Below, one piece after another: positions 16,927 to 25,293 of a DNA stretch of 64,000 bases. Each line of letters begins with the position of its first letter. The stretch's first letter is position 1. The position numbers and the translations under genes were made by a program. The notes below the pieces were generated by a model, which was not told the origin of the DNA, did not search any database, and saw nothing but the letters and a program-made list of their open reading frames with translations. Origin of the DNA: Schaedlerella arabinosiphila. GTDB lineage: Bacteria > Bacillota > Clostridia > Lachnospirales > Lachnospiraceae. The DNA is taken from NCBI RefSeq assembly GCF_003885045.1, contig NZ_RHJS01000002.1:4084501-4148500 (forward strand), read 5' to 3'.

Positions 16927-17466
16927 TTACTTTTTGAATGGCATATTGAACTGTGCCAGCAATTCACGTGCTTCTTCATCCGTCTTGGCGGTTGTGACAA
17001 AGATCACATCCATACCTCTGACCTTGTCGATCTTATCGTATTCGATCTCCGGGAAGATCAACTGCTCTTTAATTCCGAGTGCATAGTTTCCTCTTCCGTC
17101 GAACGCATTCGGATTTACGCCTCTGAAGTCACGTACACGAGGGAGCGCAAGGTTGATCAGGCGGTCAACAAATTCGTACATTCTCTCGCCTCTCAACGTC
17201 ACCTTGCATCCGATTGCCATACCTTCTCTGATTTTGAAGTTGGCTACGGAATTTTTTGCCTTTGTGATCACTGCCTTCTGACCTGAGATTTTTTCAAGAT
17301 CAGCCATCGCAGATTCCAGTAATTTCGCGTTTTCCTTTGCTTCACCTACGCCCATGTTGATTACAACTTTATCAAGCTTCGGCACTTCCATTACATTTTT
17401 ATATCCAAATTTTTTTGTCATTGCATCAACAATCTCATTCTGATATTGTTCTCTCAATCTACTCAA
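16927..17466 (-). CDS. rplE: 50S ribosomal protein L5
   Basis: 179 residues; VPKLDKVVINMGVGEAKENAK, GQKAVITKAKNSVANFKIREGMAIGCKVTLRG and RGMDVIFVTTAKTDEEAR identify L5, which binds 5S rRNA and bridges to the 30S head. Order rplX-rplE-rpsN is canonical. Confidence 0.98.
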   Translation of the reverse strand: MSRLREQYQNEIVDAMTKKFGYKNVMEVPKLDKVVINMGVGEAKENAKLLESAMADLEKISGQKAVITKAKNSVANFKIREGMAIGCKVTLRGERMYEFVDRLINLALPRVRDFRGVNPNAFDGRGNYALGIKEQLIFPEIEYDKIDKVRGMDVIFVTTAKTDEEARELLAQFNMPFKK

Positions 17467-17489
17467 AGTCCTGGACCTCCTTTCCTGGA

Positions 17490-17801
17490 TTAATCAATCA
17501 CTTCACCTGTTGACTTCGCAACACGTACTTTTTTGTCCCCGTCCATCTTGAAACCGATTCTTGTAGCTTTTCCCTTGTGGATATACATTACGTTGGAAAT
17601 GTCAATCGGTCCCTCCTGGTGTACGATACCGCCATTCTGATTTGCCATGGTGGGTTTTGTGTGCTTTGTCAGCATGTTGACGCCTTCAACCAGGACTTTT
17701 CCGTCTTTTTTATTTACAGCAAGTACTTTGCCTTCTTTGTCTTTATCTGCTCCGGCAATGACTCTTACCATATCGTCTTTTTTAATCTTCATAGTTGACA
17801 T
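17490..17801 (-). CDS. rplX: 50S ribosomal protein L24
   Basis: 103 residues; KOW motif near the start (KKDDMVRVIAGADKDKEGKVL) and KVLVEGVNMLTKHTKPT. L24 initiates 50S assembly near the tunnel exit. ATG at 17801 has GGAGG seven bases upstream and lies 11 bases after rplN. Confidence 0.98.
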   Translation of the reverse strand: MSTMKIKKDDMVRVIAGADKDKEGKVLAVNKKDGKVLVEGVNMLTKHTKPTMANQNGGIVHQEGPIDISNVMYIHKGKATRIGFKMDGDKKVRVAKSTGEVID

Positions 17802-17812
17802 ATCGGCACCTC

Positions 17813-18181
17813 CTACAGTACTTCCGGAGCCAGGGAAACGATCTTCATGAAATGCTTCTCTCTCAGCTCTCTGGCTACAGGTCCAAAAATACGTGTTCCA
17901 CGCGGATTCAAATCATCTCTTATGATTACAGCAGCATTTTCATCGAATCTGATATAGGAACCGTCTTTACGGCGGGCACCCTTTACAGTACGAACAACTA
18001 CAGCCTTCACTACGTCGCCTTTTTTAACAACGCCGCCTGGCGTTGCATCTTTAACAGTCGCAACGATCACATCTCCGATGCTGGCATATCTTCTGGTAGA
18101 ACCGCCAAGTACACGGATGCAAAGTAATTCCTTAGCGCCTGTATTATCTGCTACTCTAAGTCTACTTTCCTGTTGTATCAT
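17813..18181 (-). CDS. rplN: 50S ribosomal protein L14
   Basis: 122 residues, the standard length; MIQQESRLRVADNTGAKELLCIRVLGGS at the start and FGPVARELREKHFMKIVSLAPEVL at the end. L14 contributes to intersubunit bridges. Between rpsQ and rplX. Confidence 0.98.
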   Translation of the reverse strand: MIQQESRLRVADNTGAKELLCIRVLGGSTRRYASIGDVIVATVKDATPGGVVKKGDVVKAVVVRTVKGARRKDGSYIRFDENAAVIIRDDLNPRGTRIFGPVARELREKHFMKIVSLAPEVL

Positions 18182-18220
18182 GCAGGTAAACCTCCTTCAA
18201 TTCTCTTAAGGCATAAAAAA

Positions 18221-18478
18221 TTATTTTGCCTTTTCCATGATCTCCACAAGTCTCCATCTCTTGTCCTTGGACAGAGGTCTTGTCTCCATTACTTTAACGG
18301 TATCGCCGATACGGCACTCATTATTCTCGTCATGCGCTTTTAACTTGTAGGTTTTCTTTACAATCTTCTTATAAAGCGGATGCTTAACGTGGTTTTCAAC
18401 GGCAACAACGATTGTCTTGTCCATCTTGTCGCTGACAACCTTGCCGGTACGGGTTTTTCTCAAATTTCTCTCTTCCAC
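18221..18478 (-). CDS. rpsQ: 30S ribosomal protein S17
   Basis: 85 residues, GTG start at 18478 after GAAAGGAG. Core TGKVVSDKMDKTIVVAVENHVKHPLYKK and CRIGDTVKVMETRPLSKDKRWRLVE are typical of this OB-fold 16S-binding protein. The spacer to rpmC (113 bases) carries repeat R3. Confidence 0.98.
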   Translation of the reverse strand: MEERNLRKTRTGKVVSDKMDKTIVVAVENHVKHPLYKKIVKKTYKLKAHDENNECRIGDTVKVMETRPLSKDKRWRLVEIMEKAK

Positions 18479-18501
18479 GGTGATACTCCTTTCAAATTTT
18501 A

Positions 18502-18591
18502 TAAGGATGTTCTTTTCGCTAAGCTCGATAATACCTCGCTAAGCTCAAAGAACGGCTTTCGTACTAGGCTCGATAATACCTTGCCAAGTTC
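18502..18591. repeat. Hairpin repeat in rpmC-rpsQ spacer (copy R3)
   Basis: Minus strand, directly after the rpmC stop: ACTTGGCAAGGTATTATCGAG, CCTAGTACGAAAGC, CGTTCTTTGAGCTTAGCGAG, GTATTATCGAGCTTAGCG, AAAAGAACATCCTTA. TTCTTT and AAAGAA can pair around a GAGCTTAGCGA direct repeat. Shares a 25-base exact match with copy R2. Confidence 0.8.
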
Positions 18592-18792
18592 TCAATGCCC
18601 TGCCTCAGTAATCAATGTCTGGATACGAGCGATATTCTTTCTCACTTCTTTGATTCTGCTTGTATTGTCTAACTGATTCGTCGCATTCTGGAATCTTAAG
18701 TTAAAAAGCTCTTTTTTAGCAGCTACTAATTCTTCTTTTAATTCTTCTACGGATTTTCCTCTTAATTCGTTTACAAATGTATTAATTTTCAC
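18592..18792 (-). CDS. rpmC: 50S ribosomal protein L29
   Basis: GTG start at 18792 preferred (AAGGCGGTG six bases upstream), 66 residues; an in-frame GTG at 18801 would add three. Helical hairpin NTFVNELRGKSVEELKEELVAAKKELFNLRFQ and the RIKEVRKNIARIQTL end are typical. The gene overlaps the rplP stop. L29 is at the tunnel exit where SRP and trigger factor dock. Confidence 0.95.
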   Translation of the reverse strand: MKINTFVNELRGKSVEELKEELVAAKKELFNLRFQNATNQLDNTSRIKEVRKNIARIQTLITEAGH

Positions 18793-19219
18793 TGTTATCA
18801 CCGCCTTCTAATTCTGCGCGAGAAACGATTTTGCATTTGCAAGGTAATTTGTGCATTGCAAGACGAAGAGCCTCTTTTGCTACTTCCTCAGGAACGCCTG
18901 CGATCTCAAACATTACACGTCCTGGCTTTACAACCGCTACCCAGTACTCTAATGCACCTTTTCCGCTACCCATACGAGTTTCTGCTGGTTTTGCTGTCAC
19001 TGGTTTGTCCGGGAAGATCTTGATCCAGACTTTACCGCCACGCTTGATATAACGTGTCATGGCAACACGGGCTGCCTCGATCTGATTGGACTTGATCCAG
19101 CATGGCTCCGCTGCGATGATGCCATATTCACCATAGGTAATCGTGTTTCCTCTGAGGGCTTTTCCCTTCATAGAGCCACGGAACTGTTTACGACGTTTTA
19201 CTCTTTTTGGCATTAACAT
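18782..19219 (-). CDS. rplP: 50S ribosomal protein L16
   Basis: 145 residues; MPKRVKRRKQFRGSMKGKALRG, YGIIAAEPCWIKSNQIEAARVAMTRYIKRGGK and RMGSGKGALEYWVAVVKPGRVMFE are canonical. L16 helps position A-site tRNA. Start overlaps the rpsC stop; ATG at 19219 or, two codons on, 19213. Confidence 0.98.
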   Translation of the reverse strand: MLMPKRVKRRKQFRGSMKGKALRGNTITYGEYGIIAAEPCWIKSNQIEAARVAMTRYIKRGGKVWIKIFPDKPVTAKPAETRMGSGKGALEYWVAVVKPGRVMFEIAGVPEEVAKEALRLAMHKLPCKCKIVSRAELEGGDNSEN

Positions 19220-19875
19220 TATTTATCGCTCCCTTCCTTATCAGCTTTCGTCGGAAGAATCTCGCCTTTGTAAATCCAGACTTTCACACCGACCTTCCCG
19301 TAAGTTGTGTCAGCTTCTGCGAATCCATAATCAATGTCAGCTCTCAGTGTCTGAAGCGGAATGGTTCCTTCGCTGTAAAATTCAGTACGCGCCATGTCGG
19401 CTCCGCCGAGACGTCCTGCTACTGCAGTCTTTACACCGAGTGCGCCGGATTTCATTGTTCTGGACATGCAGGACTTCATAGCACGCCGGAATGAAATACG
19501 GTTTTCAAGCTGCTGTGCAATATTTTCAGCTACAAGCTGGGCATCCTTGTCAGGTCTCTTTACTTCCTTGATGTCCACGATCAGCTTTTTGTCGGTGTAC
19601 TTCGCGAGCTCGCCTTTTACCTTCTCGATCTCTGCGCCGCCCTTGCCGATTACAACACCCGGCTTTGCTGTATAAACGATGATCTTCACACGGTCAGAAG
19701 CTCTTTCAATCTCGATCCTGGAGATTCCGGCACTGTATAATCTCTTTTTAAGAAATTTTCTGATCTCATGATCCTCCACAAGGTTGTCGGCGAAATCTTT
19801 TTCCGCATACCATTTGGAGTCCCAGTCTTTGATAATTCCGACTCTTAAGCCGTGAGGATTAACTTTCTGTCCCAT
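19219..19875 (-). CDS. rpsC: 30S ribosomal protein S3
   Basis: 218 residues. KH domain with GVVIGKGGAEIEKVKGEL, then SFRRAMKSCMSRTMKSGALGVKTAVAGRLGGADMARTE. It forms the mRNA entry channel with S4 and S5. Order rplV-rpsC-rplP is canonical. Confidence 0.98.
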   Translation of the reverse strand: MGQKVNPHGLRVGIIKDWDSKWYAEKDFADNLVEDHEIRKFLKKRLYSAGISRIEIERASDRVKIIVYTAKPGVVIGKGGAEIEKVKGELAKYTDKKLIVDIKEVKRPDKDAQLVAENIAQQLENRISFRRAMKSCMSRTMKSGALGVKTAVAGRLGGADMARTEFYSEGTIPLQTLRADIDYGFAEADTTYGKVGVKVWIYKGEILPTKADKEGSDK

Positions 19876-19886
19876 TATTGCCCTCC

Positions 19887-20273
19887 TTATCTCTCATTCA
19901 GCACGATTGTGATGTGGCTCATTCTCTTTTCGATCCTGTAAGCCCTGCCCTGTGCCCTTGGTCTGATTCTCTTCATCGTCGGCCCTTTATTTGCGTAACA
20001 CTCTTCAATATAAAGGTTCTCCGTACTCATACCGTTGTTGTTTTCAGCATTTGCGATGGCTGATTTTAATAATTTCTCTATAATACTGGAAGCGTATCTT
20101 GGGTTATAAGCCAAAATACCAAGCGCAGTCTTAACATCCTTGCCTCTGATGGCATCCAACACGAAACATGCCTTCTGAACAGATACCCGCGCATAGGAAA
20201 TCTTTGCTGACGGCCGTGTATCTTTCTGCTCATTTCTATCTCTTTTGATCTGGGATCTATGTCCTTTTGCCAT
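19887..20273 (-). CDS. rplV: 50S ribosomal protein L22
   Basis: 128 residues; start MAKGHRSQIKRDRNEQK is followed by ISYARVSVQKACFVLDAIRGKDV and the long beta-hairpin region ending GRAYRIEKRMSHITIVL, which lines the exit tunnel. The N-terminus is about a dozen residues longer than the common form. Confidence 0.97.
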   Translation of the reverse strand: MAKGHRSQIKRDRNEQKDTRPSAKISYARVSVQKACFVLDAIRGKDVKTALGILAYNPRYASSIIEKLLKSAIANAENNNGMSTENLYIEECYANKGPTMKRIRPRAQGRAYRIEKRMSHITIVLNER

Positions 20274-20302
20274 GGATAAACCCTCCTTTCAAATACTTGT
20301 TC

Positions 20303-20584
20303 TTATCTTACTTTGGATTTTTTCTCGTCTTTACCATGTCCCCTGTACGTCCTGGTTGCTACGAACTCTCCGAGCTTGTGTCCAACCATATCTTCTGTAA
20401 CATATACCGGCACATGTCTTCTTCCGTCATGTACGGCGAATGTATGGCCGACAAATGACGGGAAAATCGTAGAACGACGTGACCATGTCTTTATAACTGA
20501 TTTACTGCCGGATGCGTTCATAGCATCGACTTTTTTCAGTAAACTTTCATCTGCAAATGGTCCTTTTTTAAGTGAACGAGCCAT
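20303..20584 (-). CDS. rpsS: 30S ribosomal protein S19
   Basis: 93 residues; MARSLKKGPFADESLLKKVDAMN, VIKTWSRRSTIFPSFVGHTFAVHDGRRHVPVYVTEDMVGHKLGEF are typical of S19, which sits with S13 in the 30S head. Between rplB and rplV. Confidence 0.98.
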   Translation of the reverse strand: MARSLKKGPFADESLLKKVDAMNASGSKSVIKTWSRRSTIFPSFVGHTFAVHDGRRHVPVYVTEDMVGHKLGEFVATRTYRGHGKDEKKSKVR

Positions 20585-20609
20585 AGGTTCTAACCTCCTT
20601 GTAAACTAA

Positions 20610-21452
20610 TTATTTGATAGCTTTTCCATCTCTTCTTCTTACGATCAGCTTGTTAGAAGCTTTGTTCTTCTTACGTGTCTTAAGACCCAGCGCCGGCTTG
20701 CCCCATGGTGTTGACGGACCCGGACGGCCGATGCCTGTCTTGCCTTCACCACCACCGTGCGGATGGTCGTTGGGGTTCATTACGGAACCACGTACTGTAG
20801 GTCTGATGCCCATATGGCGTTTACGTCCTGCTTTACCGATGTTGATCAGGTTGTGCTCTCCATTGCCTACGACACCTACGGATGCTCTGCAGATGATCGG
20901 AACCATTCTCATTTCGCCTGAAGGAAGACGTAAGGTCGCGTACTTTCCTTCTTTTGCCATAAGCTGCGCGCTGTTTCCAGCGGAGCGTACAAGCTGTCCG
21001 CCTTTTCCCGGATACAGCTCAATGTTGTGGATCTGTGTACCAACCGGAATATTTACCAGCGGCAGGCAGTTTCCAATTCTTACTTCTGCTTCCGGTCCGT
21101 TCATGATCTTCATCCCATCCTTCAGTCCTTCCGGAGCCAGGATGTAAGCCTTCTCGCCGTCTGCGTAGCAGATCAGTGCGATGTTGGCTGTTCTGTTCGG
21201 ATCGTATTCGATTCCGATTACGGTTGCCGGGATACCGTCTTTCTTTCTCTTGAAATCGACAATTCTATATTTTTTCTTAGCGCCGCCTCCGCGATGCCTT
21301 ACTGTAATCTTACCCTGATTGTTGCGGCCGGCTGTTCTCTTCTTTGAAACCAGAAGGGACTTCTCAGGTGTTGCCTTTGTGATCTCTGAGAAATCAGAGC
21401 CAGTCATCTGTCTTCTGGAAGGTGTATATGGGTTGTATGTTTTGATTCCCAT
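20610..21452 (-). CDS. rplB: 50S ribosomal protein L2
   Basis: 280 residues. MGIKTYNPYTPSRRQMTGSDF at the start, RHRGGGAKKKYR, and the C-terminal VRGSVMNPNDHPHGGGEGK, which contains the conserved His at the peptidyl transferase region. Central 50S protein. The spacer to rplW holds repeat R4. Confidence 0.98.
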   Translation of the reverse strand: MGIKTYNPYTPSRRQMTGSDFSEITKATPEKSLLVSKKRTAGRNNQGKITVRHRGGGAKKKYRIVDFKRKKDGIPATVIGIEYDPNRTANIALICYADGEKAYILAPEGLKDGMKIMNGPEAEVRIGNCLPLVNIPVGTQIHNIELYPGKGGQLVRSAGNSAQLMAKEGKYATLRLPSGEMRMVPIICRASVGVVGNGEHNLINIGKAGRKRHMGIRPTVRGSVMNPNDHPHGGGEGKTGIGRPGPSTPWGKPALGLKTRKKNKASNKLIVRRRDGKAIK

Positions 21453-21509
21453 TACTGTCTCTCCTTTCGTTCGCTCTAATTATTAGTTTCACGGAATTGC
21501 ACCGTATAT

Positions 21510-21555
21510 ATTGAACACTTAGCGAGGTTTTCTCGAGCTTAGTGTGAAAATACAC
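21510..21555. repeat. Hairpin repeat in rplW-rplB spacer (copy R4)
   Basis: Plus strand TGAACACTTAGCGAGG-TTTT-CTCGAGCTTAGTGTGAA: ends pair (ACACT with AGTGT, CGAG with CTCG). It is a compact form of the motif seen in R1-R3, here as a single hairpin but in the opposite orientation. Confidence 0.7.
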
Positions 21556-21564
21556 TCACTCTGT

Positions 21565-21864
21565 CTATAACCCCTGGAAAATCTCAATCTCTGCGCTGTC
21601 CTCTGTCAGCTGCACGATCGCTTTCTTTGTCTTGGCAGTCTTTCCGTATACCATGCCGCGTCTCTTGTTCTTTCCGCCGCGGTTCATTGTATTCACGCTT
21701 GCTACCTTTGTTCCGGAGAACATCTTTTCAACAGCTTCTTTGATCTGGGTCTTTGTAGCTTCTGTGTGCACTAAAAATGTGTACTTCTTGTCGCCCATGA
21801 TCTCCATACTCTTCTCTGTAATAACCGGTTTAAGGATTACATCATAATATTTGATATCAGCCAT
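21565..21864 (-). CDS. rplW: 50S ribosomal protein L23
   Basis: 99 residues; YYDVILKPVITEKSMEIM, KYTFLVHTEATKTQIKEAVEKMF and VASVNTMNRGGKNKRRG are canonical. Docking site for trigger factor and SRP. Start overlaps the rplD stop (TAATG). Confidence 0.98.
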   Translation of the reverse strand: MADIKYYDVILKPVITEKSMEIMGDKKYTFLVHTEATKTQIKEAVEKMFSGTKVASVNTMNRGGKNKRRGMVYGKTAKTKKAIVQLTEDSAEIEIFQGL

Positions 21865-22484
21865 TATGCGTACACCTCCTCAATCGCTGCAACAACAGCT
21901 TTCGTTGCGATCACTGTGTTGTATTTCAGGATATCGTAAACATTGATTGTGTTGGTGTGTGCAGTCTTTACATCCGGGATATTTCTTGCGGAAAACTCTG
22001 CGTTCTTGTTGTCGTCTTCCAGCACTACCAATGCCTTGTTGATCTTTAAGTTGTCCAGAACGCTCTGGAACTTCTTTGTCTTGATCTCATCGAAATTGAT
22101 CTCGTCGATCACGATGAACTTCTTCTCTTCTACTCTGGAAGAAAGCGCGGACTTCAAAGCAGCCCTCTTTTCCTTCTTATTCATCTTTACGGAGTAATCT
22201 CTCGGAACCGGAGCGAATACCACGCCGCCGCCTGTCCACTGGGGAGCCCTGGTTGAACCCTGTCTTGCATGACCGGTTCCCTTCTGTCTCCATGGCTTCC
22301 TTCCGCCGCCGGATACTTCAGAACGTGTCTTTGCCTTCTGTGTTCCCTGGCGGTTATTTGCAAGCTGGCTCACAACTGCTTTGTGTACAAGGTGATCATT
22401 GACCTCGACACCAAACACGGAATCGTTCAGATCGATCGTACCAACTTCTTTACCTTCGATATTATAAACAGATACTGTTGCCAT
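21864..22484 (-). CDS. rplD: 50S ribosomal protein L4
   Basis: 206 residues; RQGTQKAKTRSEVSGGGRKPWRQKGTGHARQGSTRAPQW is the tunnel loop, followed by the globular domain. In E. coli L4 represses the S10 operon through its leader; whether it does so here is not known, but a structured leader exists before rpsJ. Confidence 0.98.
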   Translation of the reverse strand: MATVSVYNIEGKEVGTIDLNDSVFGVEVNDHLVHKAVVSQLANNRQGTQKAKTRSEVSGGGRKPWRQKGTGHARQGSTRAPQWTGGGVVFAPVPRDYSVKMNKKEKRAALKSALSSRVEEKKFIVIDEINFDEIKTKKFQSVLDNLKINKALVVLEDDNKNAEFSARNIPDVKTAHTNTINVYDILKYNTVIATKAVVAAIEEVYA

Positions 22485-22514
22485 CTGTGTGTTCCTCCTT
22501 TCTATGTTGTCAGA

Positions 22515-23198
22515 TTATTTCTCAGCCTTTACTGTTTCTTTTACCGTTACGAGACATTTCTTCGGTCCCGGTACAGAACCCTTGACCAGCAACAGGTTGT
22601 TCTCTGTGTCAACCCTTACTACTTCCAGATTCTGAACAGTAATCTGCTTGTTTCCCATCTGACCAGGCATCTTCTTTCCTTTGAATACCTTGCTCGGATC
22701 GGATGCCGCACCGTTAGAACCAGCATGACGGTGATACTTGGAACCGTGGGTCATAGGCCCTCTGCTCTGTCCGTGACGCTTGATCGCACCCTGGAACCCT
22801 TTACCTTTTGAGATCGCCGTCGCATCAACCCTGTCTCCTGCAGCGAAGATATCTGCCTTGATCTCCTGAGCCAGTGCGTATTCTTCCGCATCTTCAAAAC
22901 GAAATTCCTTTACAAATCTCTTGGAGGAAACGCCTGCCTTCTGGAAATGGCCTGCTTCCGCTTTGGTCGCGCCGTTTCTGTGGGCAACTTCCTTCTTGCC
23001 GCTCTTGTCCTTGCTGACGATCTTGTCTTTCATGTCAACAAATCCAACCTGAACTGCACTGTAGCCGTCGTTTTCCTCTGTCTTTACCTGTGTCACCACG
23101 CAGGGTCCTGCCTGGAGCACGGTTACAGGAATCAGGACTCCGTCTTCGTCGAAGATCTGGGTCATTCCAACTTTTGTAGCCAAAATAGCTTTCTTCAT
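22515..23198 (-). CDS. rplC: 50S ribosomal protein L3
   Basis: Start MKKAILATKVGMTQIFDEDG at 23198 with GGAGG seven to eight bases upstream, 227 residues; a 15-codon upstream extension is not supported. GFQGAIKRHGQSRGPMTHGSKYHRHAGSNG is the conserved loop near the peptidyl transferase centre. The 140-base spacer to rpsJ has hairpins (GAGCAC/GTGCTC; a CGGAC-rich stem). Confidence 0.97.
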   Translation of the reverse strand: MKKAILATKVGMTQIFDEDGVLIPVTVLQAGPCVVTQVKTEENDGYSAVQVGFVDMKDKIVSKDKSGKKEVAHRNGATKAEAGHFQKAGVSSKRFVKEFRFEDAEEYALAQEIKADIFAAGDRVDATAISKGKGFQGAIKRHGQSRGPMTHGSKYHRHAGSNGAASDPSKVFKGKKMPGQMGNKQITVQNLEVVRVDTENNLLLVKGSVPGPKKCLVTVKETVKAEK

Positions 23199-23338
23199 TA
23201 TTATTACCTCCTGTGATTTACAGCGGAGCACATCTGTGCTCATCCTAAATTGTACCCAAAGGGCATCCCTTTTCTAAATTCTAATGTCCTTCGGACTACG
23301 GACTCATGTCCGACAGGGTATAGGATTCTGCTTATGAA

Positions 23339-23656
23339 TTACTTGTTTTTCATCTTGATATCAATGTATACGCCGGCCGGCATCTCCAGTCTGGACAATG
23401 CATCTACTGTCTTCTGGGTCGGTGTGATGATATCAATCAGTCTTTTATGAGTTCTCTGCTCGAACTGCTCCCTGGAGTCTTTGTACTTGTGTACCGCCCG
23501 CAGGATTGTAACTACTTCCTTCTTGGTCGGAAGTGGTACCGGACCGCTCACCTGAGATCCGTTTTTCTTTACAGTTTCGATGATTTTTCTGGCAGATGCA
23601 TCAACAAGCTGATGATCGTATGCCTTCAATGTGATTCTCATTACTTGACTTGCCAT
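23339..23656 (-). CDS. rpsJ: 30S ribosomal protein S10
   Basis: 105 residues; MRITLKAYDHQLVDASARKIIETVKKNGSQVSGPVPLPTKKE and the HKYKDSREQFEQRTHKRLIDI region are canonical. S10 also acts with NusB in antitermination. First gene of the cluster; GGAGGCGAC precedes the ATG after an A/T-rich gap, and a leader of about 255 nt lies upstream. Confidence 0.98.
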   Translation of the reverse strand: MASQVMRITLKAYDHQLVDASARKIIETVKKNGSQVSGPVPLPTKKEVVTILRAVHKYKDSREQFEQRTHKRLIDIITPTQKTVDALSRLEMPAGVYIDIKMKNK

Positions 23657-23911
23657 AAAAAAAGTCGCCTCCTTTTCGTACTATTCACTTCAGTACGACA
23701 AGCGGTGACTGTACACTCTCCCGTGTGTGTCGTGAGAAACATACACGTTACTTCTTACTGCGCCTTACGGCAGACCAGTAGTCTGTTGTGATTCGTACAG
23801 TGACTTGTCGCCAGTTTCCTAACTTGACATTCGCTCCACGGAAAACCTGCCCTCCTGCATGGTTCATGCACTTGGCAGCAACCTCACGCTTCAACGCTAT
23901 CATGTCACAGC
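23657..23911 (-). ncRNA. Structured 5' leader of the S10 operon
   Basis: Minus-strand transcript from the promoter to rpsJ. Stems seen: TGCATG-GTT-CATGCA (23856-23870); a long-range helix CGACAAG/CTTGTCG plus ACTGTAC/GTACAGT (23696-23714 with 23795-23810) enclosing a CAGAC/GTCTG hairpin (23771-23785) and GCC-GTAA-GGC; and CGTACT/AGTACG (23677-23697) just before the Shine-Dalgarno site, which overlaps the long helix by two bases. No ORF was seen. Likely a cis-regulatory leader; no match to a named family is claimed. Confidence 0.6.
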
Positions 23912-23917
23912 TTTTTC

Positions 23918-23946
23918 AGTATAACGAATACTTTTGAAAAATTCAA
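23918..23946 (-). promoter_or_regulatory. Promoter of the S10-spc cluster
   Basis: Minus strand TTGAAT (23941-23946), 17-base spacer, TATACT (23918-23923), preceded upstream by long T/A runs that may act as an UP-like element. Confidence 0.8.
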
Positions 23947-24016
23947 GTGGTTTTTTCGATTTTTTTATATTTTTTTCACAAACCCGGAAAAATGATGGAG
24001 ATCCGCGCATTTCCGC

Positions 24017-24055
24017 CAAAAAGAAAGCAGAGGCTGCAGTTTATCGGCAGCCCCT
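24017..24055 (-). terminator. Terminator of the ECF/nucleoside hydrolase operon
   Basis: Stem AGGGGCTGC/GCAGCCTCT (24047-24055 with 24029-24037) followed on the minus strand by a T-rich run (24017-24027). It lies right after the iron alcohol dehydrogenase gene. Confidence 0.85.
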
Positions 24056-24081
24056 CCTGTTTTGATCATGCATTCTTTTAC

Positions 24082-25272
24082 TCATGCTTTTTTCTTTGCC
24101 AGTTCATAGATATTCCGGCAGTCTTCCCTGTTCAGCCTGACGATCCCGCCAATGCTGCAGTCCTCGCCGCAAAAGGCGATCCGATCCAGCATGTCTTCGA
24201 TCCGGTCCGTGGGAATTTGAAATTCCTCAAAGGATACAGGCATCCCCAGCTTTTGAAAAAATGTCTCTGTCATTTCAATTCCCTTTTCCGCAGCTTCCAA
24301 TGCATTGGTTCCGTCCCATTCCACTCCGAACACTTCCCTGGCGTATCGTGCAAAGCGCATCGGTTTTTTCCGATATACATACCGCATCCAGGCGCCCATA
24401 ACCACGGACAGCGTCACGCCGTGGGGCGTGTCATACAGTGCGCTTAATTCATTTCCGATTTCATGCGTGGCCCAGTCCTGTACCCTTCCGATCCCTACCG
24501 TATTGTTGTGGGCAATGGTTCCGATCCACATAAGCTCCCCGCGGGCCGAATAGTCTGACGGTTCTTCCAGCACCTTCGGCCCAAGCTCCGTCAGCGTTTT
24601 TAAAATGCCCTCTGCCATGCGGTCGATCACACCGATTTCCTCATCCGGTGAAAAATACCGTTCGCAGACATGGGAAAACATGTCTACAATGCCGCAGGCA
24701 GTCAGGAACTTCGGAAGTGAGCAGGTCAGTTCCGGATCCATGACGGCAAGCACCGGACGTACAACGGGATGGCTGATCAGCAGCTTCTTTCCCACCTCCG
24801 TATTATTGACCACCGCCACCGCACTGGACTCGCTTCCCGTGGCCGGGCAGGTCAGGATGACCCCCACAGGCAGGGTTCTCTCCGGCTGTCTCTGTCCGGT
24901 AAAGAAATCCCAGACATCTGTATCCGCCGCTGCGCCAAGTCCGATTGCCTTGGCGGAATCAATCACGCTTCCGCCGCCAATGGCCAGAATAAAATCAATC
25001 TGTTCTTTTTTCGCCAGCCTGATCCCTTCTCTTACCAGGGAGAGCCTTGGGTTGGGAAGCACCCCGCCCAGTTCCGCAATCCGGATTCCTTCCGCTTTCA
25101 GCTGATTTTCAATTTCTGCCAGAAGTCCCGTATCATATAAAAATTTTCCGTCGTCATGATGGATCAGCACATTCTTTGCACCAAATAGTTTGATTTCCCG
25201 CGCCGTCTGTGCGACGGCATTTTTTCCAAATACAAATTTTGTCTGTATACAAATCGAAAAATCCTGAAGCAT
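24082..25272 (-). CDS. Iron-containing alcohol dehydrogenase (BdhA/YqhD-like)
   Basis: 396 residues, typical for group III metal alcohol dehydrogenases. The NAD(P)-binding GGGSVIDSAKAIGLGA is near 95-110. Metal-ligand motifs are CGIVDMFSHVCERYF and ATHEIGNELSALYDTPHGVTLSVVMGAWMRY, which hold the conserved His residues. It reduces an aldehyde or ketone to an alcohol (or the reverse); the substrate is unknown. It is the last gene of the ten-gene ECF operon, 21 bases after the HAD gene, so the natural substrate may be a product of that pathway. Confidence 0.9.
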   Translation of the reverse strand: MLQDFSICIQTKFVFGKNAVAQTAREIKLFGAKNVLIHHDDGKFLYDTGLLAEIENQLKAEGIRIAELGGVLPNPRLSLVREGIRLAKKEQIDFILAIGGGSVIDSAKAIGLGAAADTDVWDFFTGQRQPERTLPVGVILTCPATGSESSAVAVVNNTEVGKKLLISHPVVRPVLAVMDPELTCSLPKFLTACGIVDMFSHVCERYFSPDEEIGVIDRMAEGILKTLTELGPKVLEEPSDYSARGELMWIGTIAHNNTVGIGRVQDWATHEIGNELSALYDTPHGVTLSVVMGAWMRYVYRKKPMRFARYAREVFGVEWDGTNALEAAEKGIEMTETFFQKLGMPVSFEEFQIPTDRIEDMLDRIAFCGEDCSIGGIVRLNREDCRNIYELAKKKA

Positions 25273-25293
25273 ATCACACCTCTTCCATAATTA

